The notes under the pieces were generated by a model. That model searched no databases and was not told the origin of the DNA. It was given only the letters and a program-made list of their open reading frames with translations. Shown one piece after another: positions 43,065 through 51,295 of a stretch of DNA of 64,000 nucleotides. Each line of letters begins with the position of its first letter. Within the stretch, counting starts at the first letter, position 1. Source of the stretch: Haladaptatus sp. ZSTT2 (GTDB taxonomy: Archaea > Halobacteriota > Halobacteria > Halobacteriales > Halococcaceae); assembly GCF_037081775.1 (NCBI RefSeq), contig NZ_JBAMHQ010000001.1, positions 434,001 through 498,000 on the forward strand, read 5' to 3'. The position numbers and the translations under genes are program-made.

Positions 43065-44820
43065 ACTGCGTCACCACCGTGAGGTTGTACATCGTGTGGA
43101 CGAAGATAGCCACCCCGAGGGCGACCGCGTAGGAACGCGCGCCACGCGCGGCCCCTATCGCGGAGATGGTCGCCGTCACGACGTGGAGCGCGAGCGGAGC
43201 GAGCAAGAGTCCGAGCAGCGCGAGACCGCTCATCTCGACGCCCGTGAAGGCGACGCTTCCCAACTGGAGTTCGGGAAGGCCGACGATTTGGCTGATGAGC
43301 GTGAGCTTTTCTGCGAGGAAAAAGCCGAGTCCCGAGAGCGCGCCGAGTACGAGTGCGAGCGAGAATCGGCGGTCGAACTTTGCCGTCTCGAACCCGGCGT
43401 AGATGTGGATGCTCTTTGCGAGTTCTTCGACGAGCGCAATCAACACCAACAACACCGGTATCGAGAACGTCATCGGAAGCGCGAACAGCGTCGCAATCGC
43501 CATCAACTCCGCGACGAACACGAACGGGATGAACAGGATCGAGAGAAATGCGATACTCCGCCGGCCGCGGATGCGACTCGAAATCGCGTCAAGCGCCTTC
43601 AGGTGAACCGCCCGCTGGGTGAACATGTCCTCCTCGCGGTAGACGCCGACACCGAGGGTGAACAGGACGCCCGCAGTGAGGTAGAGCGGGAGCGTCGCAA
43701 AGGCGTACTCGCCCGCGGTGATGGCTTCAGACTGTAGGTCGCGCACAACGAGCGTGAGCGGCGAGATGAGCGCAATCGCGTTCAGGTCGGTGAAGATGGC
43801 CGGGACGAACGCGTAGGTCGTGAGAAACACGCTGATTGCGACCGTCACGAAGGTGAGTTCCTTGAACGACCGGGCGAACATCCCCGCGAGGAACGTCGCC
43901 GCGAGGAACACGAGCGCGAGCGGGATCACCGCCGTAATCGAGACGAGGCCGCCACCGATGGCGAGCGCGATGACCGTCGTGATAGTCAGGGCTGCGGCGA
44001 AGTAGGGGAGCGTCTTTCCGGCAACGATGTCGTAGCGAGACACTGGCGTGACGAGTAATAGCACGCCCCGGCGGTTGATGCGCTCTTTGAGAATCGAGCC
44101 ACCGTAGGCCTGTATCACGAAGTTCATCGGGAGGACGAACAGGAACGCGAGTGCCAGCGACTCGAAGGGGAACGGCGGCGCGATGTCGCTCGGTGTGTCC
44201 CCCGTACCGCCGCCGAACAGCGCGTCGCTCACGGACTGGTCGTTCTGTGGAATGGGCGTCGTCGCACCCCCAGCGCCGCCAGTTCCATCTCCTGCTTCGG
44301 TTCCCTGTGCGGGTGACTCTCCGCCCGCCGGTTGGTCTGCGGTCGTCGGTTGAGATTGCCCCGCGTCGCCCGGCACGACCACCTCACCCCCGCCGCGGTT
44401 GGCGTAGGTGATGGAAACCGCGACCGGGAACGCCGCAGATTGGTTTTGCTCTGCTGCCATAACGCGGTCATTGTAGCGTTCGACGGCGCGTCTGAGTTCT
44501 GCGAACGCGGCGCGACCTTTCGGGGTGGGACTCACCCGAAAACCCCCGTCTTCGATGGTGATTTCAACCTCTGTAGACCCCGGTTCGCGGATGTCGAACG
44601 TCGGATCTGCGGCGACGGGGCCGTAGTACGGACTCGACTCATCGACGCTCACACGGTAAATCCCGCGGTCTAAGGCGACGCCGTGGCCGACAGCGGCCGC
44701 AGAGACGACGCCGAGGAGGGCAATCGCAACAACGCCCGCGACGAGGGTTTTCCGGTCGATGCCCCCGGCCCCTTTGGTCACCTCCCAGCGTGCAATGCGC
44801 AGAATCTTCCGCGGGTTCAC
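43057..44820 (-). CDS. ABC permease fused to a PrsW-type intramembrane metalloprotease
   Basis: 587-residue fusion. The N-terminal part (about 1-385) is an ABC-2 permease: TM1, a long extracytoplasmic loop with a low-complexity Gly/Thr/Pro segment, then membrane helices with YGGSILKERINRRGVLLLVT. The C-terminal 190 residues match PrsW/CPBP proteases: EELAK (Glu465, Glu466, Lys469), FFLAEK (Glu504), ALHVVTA (His546) and HTMYN (His575). PrsW proteases cleave membrane anti-sigma factors in bacteria. The gene lies between its ATPase (ATGA overlap) and a second permease. Fusion might couple export with processing. Confidence 0.88.
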   Translation of the reverse strand: MNPRKILRIARWEVTKGAGGIDRKTLVAGVVAIALLGVVSAAAVGHGVALDRGIYRVSVDESSPYYGPVAADPTFDIREPGSTEVEITIEDGGFRVSPTPKGRAAFAELRRAVERYNDRVMAAEQNQSAAFPVAVSITYANRGGGEVVVPGDAGQSQPTTADQPAGGESPAQGTEAGDGTGGAGGATTPIPQNDQSVSDALFGGGTGDTPSDIAPPFPFESLALAFLFVLPMNFVIQAYGGSILKERINRRGVLLLVTPVSRYDIVAGKTLPYFAAALTITTVIALAIGGGLVSITAVIPLALVFLAATFLAGMFARSFKELTFVTVAISVFLTTYAFVPAIFTDLNAIALISPLTLVVRDLQSEAITAGEYAFATLPLYLTAGVLFTLGVGVYREEDMFTQRAVHLKALDAISSRIRGRRSIAFLSILFIPFVFVAELMAIATLFALPMTFSIPVLLVLIALVEELAKSIHIYAGFETAKFDRRFSLALVLGALSGLGFFLAEKLTLISQIVGLPELQLGSVAFTGVEMSGLALLGLLLAPLALHVVTATISAIGAARGARSYAVALGVAIFVHTMYNLTVVTQFG

Positions 44821-45692
44821 GCCGTCGTCGCTCCTTTCGCAAGGTCGAGGAAGATGTCTTCGAGACTCGGCTCGTCGGTTCTGAGGTCGACCACGTCGCC
44901 GTCTGCGGCCTGTGCCGCGTCTCGAATCGCGTCCACCTCGGCCATGCTCTCGACGACAACTTTGTGTCGGTCGCCATCGGGCGTCGTTTCAGGCAGCGGA
45001 ACCGAAGTGAACACGTGGTAGGCCGTCTTGCCGTGCGTTTCTCGAATCTCCCCGACGGTTCCGCGCGCCACAATCTCCCCCTTGTTCATGATGACGAGGT
45101 GGTCACAGATGCTTTCGACGTGAAAGAGATTGTGCGCGCTGAAGACGACGGTCTTGCCCTGCGCGCTCAGGTCGCGGGTGAATTCGAGCACGTAGTTCGT
45201 CGTGAGCGGGTCTAAGCCGCTCGCGGGTTCGTCGTAGATGAGGACGTCCGGGTCGTTTACGAGCGACCGCGCGATGGCAACCTTCCGGCGCATCCCCTTC
45301 GACATATCACCGAGCCGCCGGTCGCGGTAGGCGAGGTCTAAGGCGTCTAAGGTGTCTTCGATGCGCTCGTCGGCCACGTCGCGGGGCACATCGTAGAGGT
45401 CTGCGAAAAAGCGGAGATAAGAGTTGGGCGTCATCTCCTCGTAGAGCGGCGACTCTTCTGGGAGGTAGCCAAGTCGCGTCCGCATCTCCGGGTCGTCTGC
45501 GGGCAGGCCCGCGACGGTTGCCGTGCCGTTCGTCGGCGTGAGGAGTCCGGCGAGCATCTTGAGCGTCGTCGTTTTCCCCGCTCCGTTTGGCCCGATGATA
45601 CCAAACACGTCACCGGGTTCGACAGAAAAGCTGCTGTCAGAGACGGCGACGAATCCGCTGTACTCTTTCCTGAGATTTCGAACCCGTATCAT
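44817..45692 (-). CDS. ABC transporter ATP-binding protein (NatA-like)
   Basis: 291-residue ATPase. Walker A GPNGAGKTTT at about 36-45, Walker B VLIYDEPASGLDP, H-loop FSAHNLFH. The signature is MSKGMRRKVAIA, a deviant form of LSGGQ seen in NatA-type proteins. The C-terminal 80 residues after the core are an exporter accessory region. It starts the operon with the two permeases. Substrate unknown; the NatAB class exports sodium, antibiotics or peptides. Confidence 0.93.
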   Translation of the reverse strand: MIRVRNLRKEYSGFVAVSDSSFSVEPGDVFGIIGPNGAGKTTTLKMLAGLLTPTNGTATVAGLPADDPEMRTRLGYLPEESPLYEEMTPNSYLRFFADLYDVPRDVADERIEDTLDALDLAYRDRRLGDMSKGMRRKVAIARSLVNDPDVLIYDEPASGLDPLTTNYVLEFTRDLSAQGKTVVFSAHNLFHVESICDHLVIMNKGEIVARGTVGEIRETHGKTAYHVFTSVPLPETTPDGDRHKVVVESMAEVDAIRDAAQAADGDVVDLRTDEPSLEDIFLDLAKGATTA

Positions 45693-45784
45693 TCATTCGA
45701 ACTGTACGAACGCAAAGACAATGTAGTTTTGCTACAGGAAAAACACCCGAAAAACACGTGCCAGACCGCGAACCGCGCCGTTAG

Positions 45785-46018
45785 TTATCGTACGACCATC
45801 ATGTCAGAGACGTAGTGGAGATCCTCGCCAATCTCCTGTCCCTCACAGTCCTCTGTCGGACATCGATAGTACCACCCATCTCGTGTCGCCCGTCGTTCTG
45901 CAAATCGCTCACCACACTGCGAGCAGAACAACTGCGCGTCAGAGCAGTTGTCCTGGTGGAGCTGTAAGTCCAGTTTGCTGGTGAACGCCCGTTTGCAGTT
46001 TCGGCACGTGTGAACCAT
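45785..46018 (-). CDS. Small two-zinc-finger protein
   Basis: 77-residue protein with two predicted zinc sites. The first is C2H2-like: CRNCKRAFTSKLDLQLHQDN then C (two Cys, His and Cys). The second is a CxxC...CxxxxC ribbon: FCSQCGERFAERRATR, then YRCPTEDCEG. Small zinc-finger proteins are common in haloarchaea and regulate or bind nucleic acid or protein partners. A symmetric repeat lies upstream. No operon partners. Confidence 0.8.
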   Translation of the reverse strand: MVHTCRNCKRAFTSKLDLQLHQDNCSDAQLFCSQCGERFAERRATRDGWYYRCPTEDCEGQEIGEDLHYVSDMMVVR

Positions 46019-46072
46019 GCCTTACCCATACGCCTGCGAGGTAATAGAAACTCCGTTCTGTAATTCGACACA

Positions 46073-46093
46073 GTATGTCTAGTCCTAACATAC
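46073..46093. promoter_or_regulatory. Inverted repeat upstream of the zinc-finger gene
   Basis: GTATGT (46073-46078) and ACATAC (46088-46093) are inverted repeats with a nine-base spacer, 55-75 bp before the start of the zinc-finger gene. This 9-base spacing matches that of the repeat upstream of the Liv-type operon, although the arm sequence differs. Candidate binding site for a dimeric regulator. Confidence 0.3.
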
Positions 46094-46209
46094 GCTAGTT
46101 TCAGCACACTGAACGGGTGTGCGTCGGAAACGCAGATTTCTTCAAAACCAACATATCATAGAAAATAAGATTTTACCAGTGTCGTGAATACGCCGTTCCT
46201 ACCGCGACG

Positions 46210-47550
46210 TTAAGCTGCGTTGATAGCTTCGAGAAGGAGGTCTGCGCCGAGCGCCATCTCGCGCTCGGTCACGTCGAGTGGCGGCAGGAGCCGAACCGTC
46301 TTGTACCCACAGCCGAGGATGAGCAAGCCACGCTTCAACGCTTCGTTAATTACCGCATCGCGGCGCTCGCGCGAATCGAGCTCGACGGCGAGCATCAACC
46401 CGAGTCCGCGCACGTCGACAACCTTCTCGTTTTCCGCGTCAGCGAACTGTTCTTTCAACTGTTCACCGCGCGCTGTGGCGTTTGAAAGCAGGTCGTACTG
46501 CTCGATGGCGTCGAGGGTAAGCGTGCCTTGCATCGCCCCGAGGATGTCACCTGCCCCCCACGTCGATGAAATGCGACCTTTCTCTGCCGGGAACACGTCC
46601 GACCGCGAAACGGTCGCGCCGACGCGAAGCCCCTTTGCGCAGGTGATGACGTCTGGCGTGATTGGGTAGTGGTCAGAGGCCCACAGCTTCCCGGTACGAC
46701 CGATTCCCGACTGAATCTCGTCTGCGATGAGGGTGATGTTGTACTCAGCACAGACGTCCGCAATCTCCTGCATGAACGCATCGCTCGGGATGTTGTACCC
46801 ACCCTCGCCCTGGACGGGTTCCATAATGAGGTAGGCGACTTCTTCGGGGTTGATGTGTCCCTTCTTCGGGTGCAAGCGCTTTCGCAGGGTTGAGGTGTTT
46901 TCTACGAAAAAGCCACAGTCACACGAGTCGGGCGTACAGGTTCGGTCTGCACAGAACGGCGCGTCGTGAATCCCCGCAATCTCGGGGTAGTGGCGTCGAT
47001 ACACCTCTTTCGAGCGGTTGAGCGAGAGCGCGCCGAGGGTGCGGCCGTGGAACGCGCCTTGGAACGTGAGGCCGTACTTCGCGCCGTCGCTGTTGTCGTA
47101 GCAGATTTTGATGGCGTTTTCGACGGCTTCGGCACCACTGTTTGAGAGGAACACGGTGTCCATGTCGTAGTGGGCGGTGATGTCGGTGAGCCGGTCCATC
47201 AGGACGGCTGGGCCGGGGATTTGTGGGTCGTCAGGGGTGCCTGCGCCGGCAACGTAGAAATCTTGCCCCGCAATCTTCATCGGGTCGACGAGGTCGAACC
47301 GTTCGAGTTTCTCCATGAGTTTCGGGTTGTTGTACCCGAGGGGGGCAGCCCCGACGTGGCTCGTGAAATCCATGAGCACGTTGCCGTCAACGTCGGTACA
47401 AAATGGGCCTTCTGCGTCCGCAGTAATATCCCACACAAAATCGTAGACATAGGTGCTAGGCGCCGCGGTTTGCTGGTGGTATGACACCCATTTCTGGGCG
47501 CGTTTTCCGGGCAACTCGCGGACCTGTGGTCGAGCAGTCTCTCGGTCCAT
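46210..47550 (-). CDS. Class III PLP-dependent aminotransferase
   Basis: 446-residue ornithine/GABA/aspartate-family (class III) transaminase. Visible are SNSGAEAVENAIK (PLP phosphate, about 137), the IADEIQSGIGRTG Asp (278 region) and the Schiff-base Lys306 in TCAKGLRVGA. Between residues 200 and 212 is an unusual Cys-rich insertion (Cys200, 205, 210, 212) that could bind zinc or iron-sulfur. An alternate TTG start two codons upstream is less likely than ATG at 47550. Amino donor cannot be assigned. Single gene. Confidence 0.9.
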   Translation of the reverse strand: MDRETARPQVRELPGKRAQKWVSYHQQTAAPSTYVYDFVWDITADAEGPFCTDVDGNVLMDFTSHVGAAPLGYNNPKLMEKLERFDLVDPMKIAGQDFYVAGAGTPDDPQIPGPAVLMDRLTDITAHYDMDTVFLSNSGAEAVENAIKICYDNSDGAKYGLTFQGAFHGRTLGALSLNRSKEVYRRHYPEIAGIHDAPFCADRTCTPDSCDCGFFVENTSTLRKRLHPKKGHINPEEVAYLIMEPVQGEGGYNIPSDAFMQEIADVCAEYNITLIADEIQSGIGRTGKLWASDHYPITPDVITCAKGLRVGATVSRSDVFPAEKGRISSTWGAGDILGAMQGTLTLDAIEQYDLLSNATARGEQLKEQFADAENEKVVDVRGLGLMLAVELDSRERRDAVINEALKRGLLILGCGYKTVRLLPPLDVTEREMALGADLLLEAINAA

Positions 47551-47602
47551 GCACAAACTGTGCTACAAAGCGTGATAAACTTGGTTGCGATACCGGCGAA
47601 AT

Positions 47603-48877
47603 TTAGAAGGTGACGAGCAGGGTCATCACGGTCGCCGCGACGAGCAACACCGCGCTCCAGATGCCAACGCGCAACGCGAATTTGCGGCTGGGTCCAAAGG
47701 CAACGAGCGCCGCTTTCACGAGGATGCTTGAGGCCGTTGCGATGAGAATGCCGACGATTGCCGTGTCGTAGGGCAGTCCCCCGGTTCGGTAGAGTACGAC
47801 CGTCGAAGTGGTGACCCCCGCACTCGACACGAGCCCCGAGAGGACTGCGGTGACATAAAAGCCAATCGTGCCGAACTGGGCTTCCGCGAGGCCGCCTGCG
47901 ACGATGATGACGAGGAACATCGCGCCGAAGCCGAGGGCGTTCCTGAGCGAGAAGGGGTTGTCGAGTTTCATCTCGACTTTCTGCGACCAGTCTGCGGTGT
48001 ACGCCGCGACGAGCAGGCTACAGAGGATGACCGCACCGAGCGGGGCGGCCGCACCCACCAGAACGCGCTCTGTAGAAAGCGTAAACCCGATTGCGATGAG
48101 CAGGTTACGAAGCGCCATCGCTGCATCCGCGAGGAGGATGGCAGCAACCGCATACGAGGTGGCGTCGGGGCGCTGGCGGACGTGGTCCATCATCGTCCCG
48201 ACGACGGCGGTCGAAGACGCAAGCCCACCGAAAAAGCCTGTGACCGCAATTCCGCGGCCGCCGTAGCTCTTGACGATGGCGTAGTTCGCGATACCAATTC
48301 CGGCGACGGTGACGACCATGAGCCAGACGACTTGTGGCTCTGCGGCGATGCGAATCCCGTTCAGGTCGAAACCAATCGGCTCACTCGGGAGCAGCGGGAA
48401 GATGACGAACGCGAGGATGGCGAACTCCGTGGTCGAACGCACCTCTTCGCGCGACAGCCCCCATGCGAAACTGTGCAACTCGCGTTTCAACACGAGCAAC
48501 AGCGACGAGAGCATAGCCACCGCCACGCCCTCGATGATGAGGCCGCTTGCGACGAGCGAGCCGACGCCGTACGCGACGAGCATCGACGTGGAAGTCGTAA
48601 GCGAAAGCCCCTTCTCTTCGTCTTTCAGCCCCTGGAACGCAAGGAGGACGCCTTGGACGATGATGAGCAGGCCACCCACCACGAGCAGTAGGTCGGTGTC
48701 GAGAATCGTGAACACCGCGGCGAGCAGGCTCGTAAGCGAAAACGTGCGAATCCCCGCCGACTTCTGCGACCACTCACGTTCGAGACCAAGAAAGAGACCG
48801 AGCGCTCCGGCGAGCGCGATGCGAACCACCGTGCTATCGAGTGGTGCGAGTGCAAGTTGGGCAACGAAATCAGTCAC
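47603..48877 (-). CDS. MgtC/SapB-DUF4010 membrane protein
   Basis: 424-residue integral membrane protein. The N-terminal 140 residues match MgtC/SapB: LAGALGLFLGLEREWSQKSA (GLERE motif) and GIRTFSLTSLLAAVF. The rest corresponds to DUF4010 with about eight helices and the motif FGGLASSTAVVGTMMDHVR. MgtC proteins affect magnesium homeostasis and the DUF4010 part is of unknown role. Its start lies about 80 bp from the divergent AI-2E family gene. Confidence 0.88.
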   Translation of the reverse strand: MTDFVAQLALAPLDSTVVRIALAGALGLFLGLEREWSQKSAGIRTFSLTSLLAAVFTILDTDLLLVVGGLLIIVQGVLLAFQGLKDEEKGLSLTTSTSMLVAYGVGSLVASGLIIEGVAVAMLSSLLLVLKRELHSFAWGLSREEVRSTTEFAILAFVIFPLLPSEPIGFDLNGIRIAAEPQVVWLMVVTVAGIGIANYAIVKSYGGRGIAVTGFFGGLASSTAVVGTMMDHVRQRPDATSYAVAAILLADAAMALRNLLIAIGFTLSTERVLVGAAAPLGAVILCSLLVAAYTADWSQKVEMKLDNPFSLRNALGFGAMFLVIIVAGGLAEAQFGTIGFYVTAVLSGLVSSAGVTTSTVVLYRTGGLPYDTAIVGILIATASSILVKAALVAFGPSRKFALRVGIWSAVLLVAATVMTLLVTF

Positions 48878-48955
48878 TTCGGTAGCATTCTCTGCCGGGT
48901 GCTAAAAATCTCCGCTCTGGCCCCACGAACGTTTATCCACCACGCACACAAACCG

Positions 48956-50119
48956 ATGGACATGGTTGGTACGGACATGGACCGCTCGCGCCTTGGCTGG
49001 TCGGTTATCGGAGCGGTTCTCGGGATTGCCCTGCTGTTTGTCTTTTACTCGTTTATCGGCACGTTCGTCTTTGGCGTGTTCATCTACTACGCGACGCGGC
49101 CCATCTACGACCGGCTCAAAACGCGCATCTATCCTCGGTCGCTTGCCGCGTTCGTCGCGCTGTTTACCCTCGCGCTCCCGGCACTGGTATTACTCGCGTA
49201 CTCCATTGCAATCGCTCTCCAAGAACTGAACGCCGTCCAGAACACGGTCGAACTCGGCCCGCTCTCGGTCGCGTTACAACCCTATCTCGACGTCTCGACC
49301 ATCGTCGATGACCCCGTCTCGTACATCGAAACGGACACCGGTTTCGAAACGCTCCAAGAGATTTTAGACCAAGGGCTCAACTACGCGGGGTTCATCGGCA
49401 ATCTCCTCTTACACCTGTTCGTCATGATTGCCCTCGCGTTCTACCTCCTACGCGACGGCCACAAGATTACTCGCTGGTTCCAGAGTCGCTTCGGTGACCA
49501 ACGCGGCGTGCTCGAAACGTATCTGAAAAACGTCGATGAGGACTTTCACAACATCTTCTTCGGGAACATCCTGAACGCGGTGTTGACCGCGATTATCGCC
49601 GTGCTCTCGTATTCGGTGCTCGACTTCATGAGCCCACCCGGCCTCTCCGTTCCCTACGCCGCACTCATTGGCTTGCTTGCGGGCGTGGCGAGTCTCATCC
49701 CAGTCGTTGGCATGAAACTCGTCTACTTCCCCGTGACCGCGTATCTCGGAATCGTGACCGTTCTCTCCGAGGAGCCACAGTTCTGGTTCGTCATCGTGTT
49801 CGCCGCCGTCTCGTTCATCATCGTCGATACGCTCCCTGACTTCGTGCTCCGGCCGTACGTCTCTGGGCGAAATCTCCACGTCGGTGCCGTGATGTTCGCC
49901 TACATCTTCGGGCCACTGTTGTTCGGGTGGTACGGCATCTTCCTCGGCCCAATCTTGCTCGTGCTCCTCGTCCACTTTGCACGGATAATTCTCCCAGAGC
50001 TCATCGCGGGCACGCAGATTCAGCCGTATGCGGTCGACCCGACGTATCTCACTGAGCCACCGGAGCAGGCGGCCTCTGTGGATGCGACGACCGACGGTGG
50101 CGAGCCGTCGGCTGAGTAA
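48956..50119 (+). CDS. AI-2E family transporter
   Basis: 387-residue membrane protein of the AI-2E (TqsA/YhhT) family, with about seven or eight transmembrane segments and a hydrophilic region around residues 80-170. PYAALIGLLAGVASLIPVVGM (about 255) and PDFVLRPYVSGRNLHVG are family hallmarks. Family members export small molecules or ions (Na+/H+ antiport, autoinducer-2 release). ATG codons occur at 48956, 48962 and 48977; the TATA-like TTTATC at 48932-48937 favours 48956 or 48962. C-terminus is acidic and low-complexity. Confidence 0.87.
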   Translation: MDMVGTDMDRSRLGWSVIGAVLGIALLFVFYSFIGTFVFGVFIYYATRPIYDRLKTRIYPRSLAAFVALFTLALPALVLLAYSIAIALQELNAVQNTVELGPLSVALQPYLDVSTIVDDPVSYIETDTGFETLQEILDQGLNYAGFIGNLLLHLFVMIALAFYLLRDGHKITRWFQSRFGDQRGVLETYLKNVDEDFHNIFFGNILNAVLTAIIAVLSYSVLDFMSPPGLSVPYAALIGLLAGVASLIPVVGMKLVYFPVTAYLGIVTVLSEEPQFWFVIVFAAVSFIIVDTLPDFVLRPYVSGRNLHVGAVMFAYIFGPLLFGWYGIFLGPILLVLLVHFARIILPELIAGTQIQPYAVDPTYLTEPPEQAASVDATTDGGEPSAE

Positions 50120-50155
50120 CCCTTCTTACGAGAAACGCAGAGACTAGAATACGGT

Positions 50156-50428
50156 CTATTCGATGTAGCGCGCTTCCCAATCGTTGCGCGCTTCGATTTC
50201 ACGGCGGCCGCGACGCGTGAGCGTGTAGAAGTTCGTCCGTCTGTCGCGCTGTCCCTTTTCGACGAGGCCCTTGTCGACGAGGGTGTCGAGATTCGGGTAG
50301 AGCCGTCCGTGGTGTATCTCTTTTTCGTAGTACTCTTCGAGTTCTTCTTTGATAGCGAGCCCGTGGGGGTCGTCGCTCCCAGCGATGACGTAGAGGAGGT
50401 CTCGCTGGAATCCTGTCAAGTCGTACAT
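50156..50428 (-). CDS. PadR-family transcriptional regulator
   Basis: 90-residue winged-helix PadR regulator: MYDLTGFQRDLLYVIAGSDD, then HGLAIKEELEEYYEKEIHHG, RLYPNLDTLVDKGLVEKGQR, ending in RRGRREIEARNDWE. It is in the minimal PadR class, lacking the C-terminal dimerisation extension. The ATG at 50428 is chosen over a TTG four codons upstream. A partial inverted repeat (CCCGA at 50454-50458 and TCGGG at 50473-50477) lies 25-50 bp before the start, consistent with autoregulation. Confidence 0.9.
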   Translation of the reverse strand: MYDLTGFQRDLLYVIAGSDDPHGLAIKEELEEYYEKEIHHGRLYPNLDTLVDKGLVEKGQRDRRTNFYTLTRRGRREIEARNDWEARYIE

Positions 50429-50453
50429 CTTTGCTTTCAATCAGACATATTAA

Positions 50454-50477
50454 CCCGAATAGGATAAACATATCGGG
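50454..50477. promoter_or_regulatory. Candidate PadR operator
   Basis: CCCGA (50454-50458) and TCGGG (50473-50477) form an imperfect inverted repeat in an AT-rich segment 26-49 bp before the PadR start. The 14-base spacer contains GGATAAACAT, which also could hold the TATA element of this gene or of a divergent one. Low-confidence autoregulatory site. Confidence 0.25.
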
Positions 50478-50672
50478 CGATAAAAACGTGGATAGGCGGT
50501 TATCTTTCTTGTACTTTGCCACAAATATAGAAACTATTTAATTCTTGATGGGTGGGACAAAAGGTGCGAATTTGATACTGACAGTCTGAACTGAATGTTA
50601 CTGGGCGTGGTGGGAAACAGTTAGTGGGCGGAGCCTCGCTACTTATCTGACTGGCTCGCGTAGGAGAGAGGG

Positions 50673-50954
50673 ATGCCAGAAGAAGTGTTATTCAAGTCAG
50701 AGCAGTCACAGACACGCGCCGAGGTTGCGACCTACCTGCGCACGATTGCAGACAAGCTCGATGCAGGAGACGAGGTCACCCTCGTGTCCGGGGGCGAATC
50801 GGTCAGTATGAACCCGCCCGCGCGGGTCACCTTCGAGGTGAAAGCAGAGCGCGAAACCTCACGAGGCGCGAAGAAGGGCGAACTCAGTTTGGAGTTAGAA
50901 CTCGAATGGGACGAAGGTGCAAGCGACGAAGACACGTCGCTCTCAATCTCGTAG
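50673..50954 (+). CDS. Amphi-Trp domain protein
   Basis: 93-residue acidic protein of the amphi-Trp type found throughout haloarchaea: MPEEVLFKSEQSQTRAEVAT, IADKLDAGDEVTLVSGGESV, and a C-terminal beta hairpin LSLELELEWDEGA containing the Trp. Cytoplasmic, small, function unknown. It stands alone after a 240-bp AT-rich gap with likely promoter and is followed by the second structured segment. Confidence 0.85.
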   Translation: MPEEVLFKSEQSQTRAEVATYLRTIADKLDAGDEVTLVSGGESVSMNPPARVTFEVKAERETSRGAKKGELSLELELEWDEGASDEDTSLSIS

Positions 50955-50969
50955 TGATCATCAAAAGGT

Positions 50970-51075
50970 AAGCAACGCCTGAGGGAGCGGCCCCCAGGCA
51001 TGCTTGCCGCCCTGAATTGGTCCCCGCTGACGCTTCGGCCCTCCAATCGAAGCGTCAACTGGATAAATTCCAGTA
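50970..51075. ncRNA. Candidate structured RNA between convergent genes
   Basis: Between amphi-Trp and a convergent small gene are three adjacent hairpins: GCCTG-a-GGG (50977-50985) with CCC-CAGGC (50992-50999); TGACGCTTCG (51028-51037) with CGAAGCGTCA (51048-51057), a perfect 10-bp stem with a 10-base loop; ACTGGA (51058-51063) with TCCAGT (51069-51074). No coding frame. The structures are stronger than in ordinary gaps; H/ACA-type guide RNA or a two-way terminator are options. Strand unknown. Confidence 0.4.
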
Positions 51076-51110
51076 TGATACATAAAAGTACCGAATGCGG
51101 TGGGAACAGC

Positions 51111-51257
51111 CTATATATACTCCTCTTCTAACACCCAGCCGAGCGCACGCTTATAGTAGGTGAACATCTGTTTGACTCCCTTGTGATTCATGTCCTCGTC
51201 ATCGAGTTCTTCGGCGAGAAATTCGTACTGGGCGCGAATTTCCTCTTCAGAGCGCAT
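51111..51257 (-). CDS. Small acidic haloarchaeal protein, 48 aa
   Basis: MRSEEEIRAQYEFLAEELDD, then HKGVKQMFTYYKRALGWVLE ending EEEYI. Strongly acidic and helical, with the MF-YYKRALGWVLEEEY ending I recall as typical of a small conserved haloarchaeal protein, not a characterised one. An upstream in-frame extension would include CPACVANRM, but the ATG at 51257 fits the promoter spacing to the DUF1028 gene. Confidence 0.6.
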   Translation of the reverse strand: MRSEEEIRAQYEFLAEELDDEDMNHKGVKQMFTYYKRALGWVLEEEYI

Positions 51258-51295
51258 ACGATTCGCTACACACGCGGGGCAAAAGTACCTGTTCC

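Noticed and set aside
44250-44350. Low-complexity Gly/Thr/Pro stretch as a tandem repeat
   Set aside because: It is an irregular acidic linker in an outer loop of the permease, common in haloarchaeal surface regions.
50429-50440. TTG start for PadR, four codons upstream
   Set aside because: ATG at 50428 gives the normal family N-terminus.
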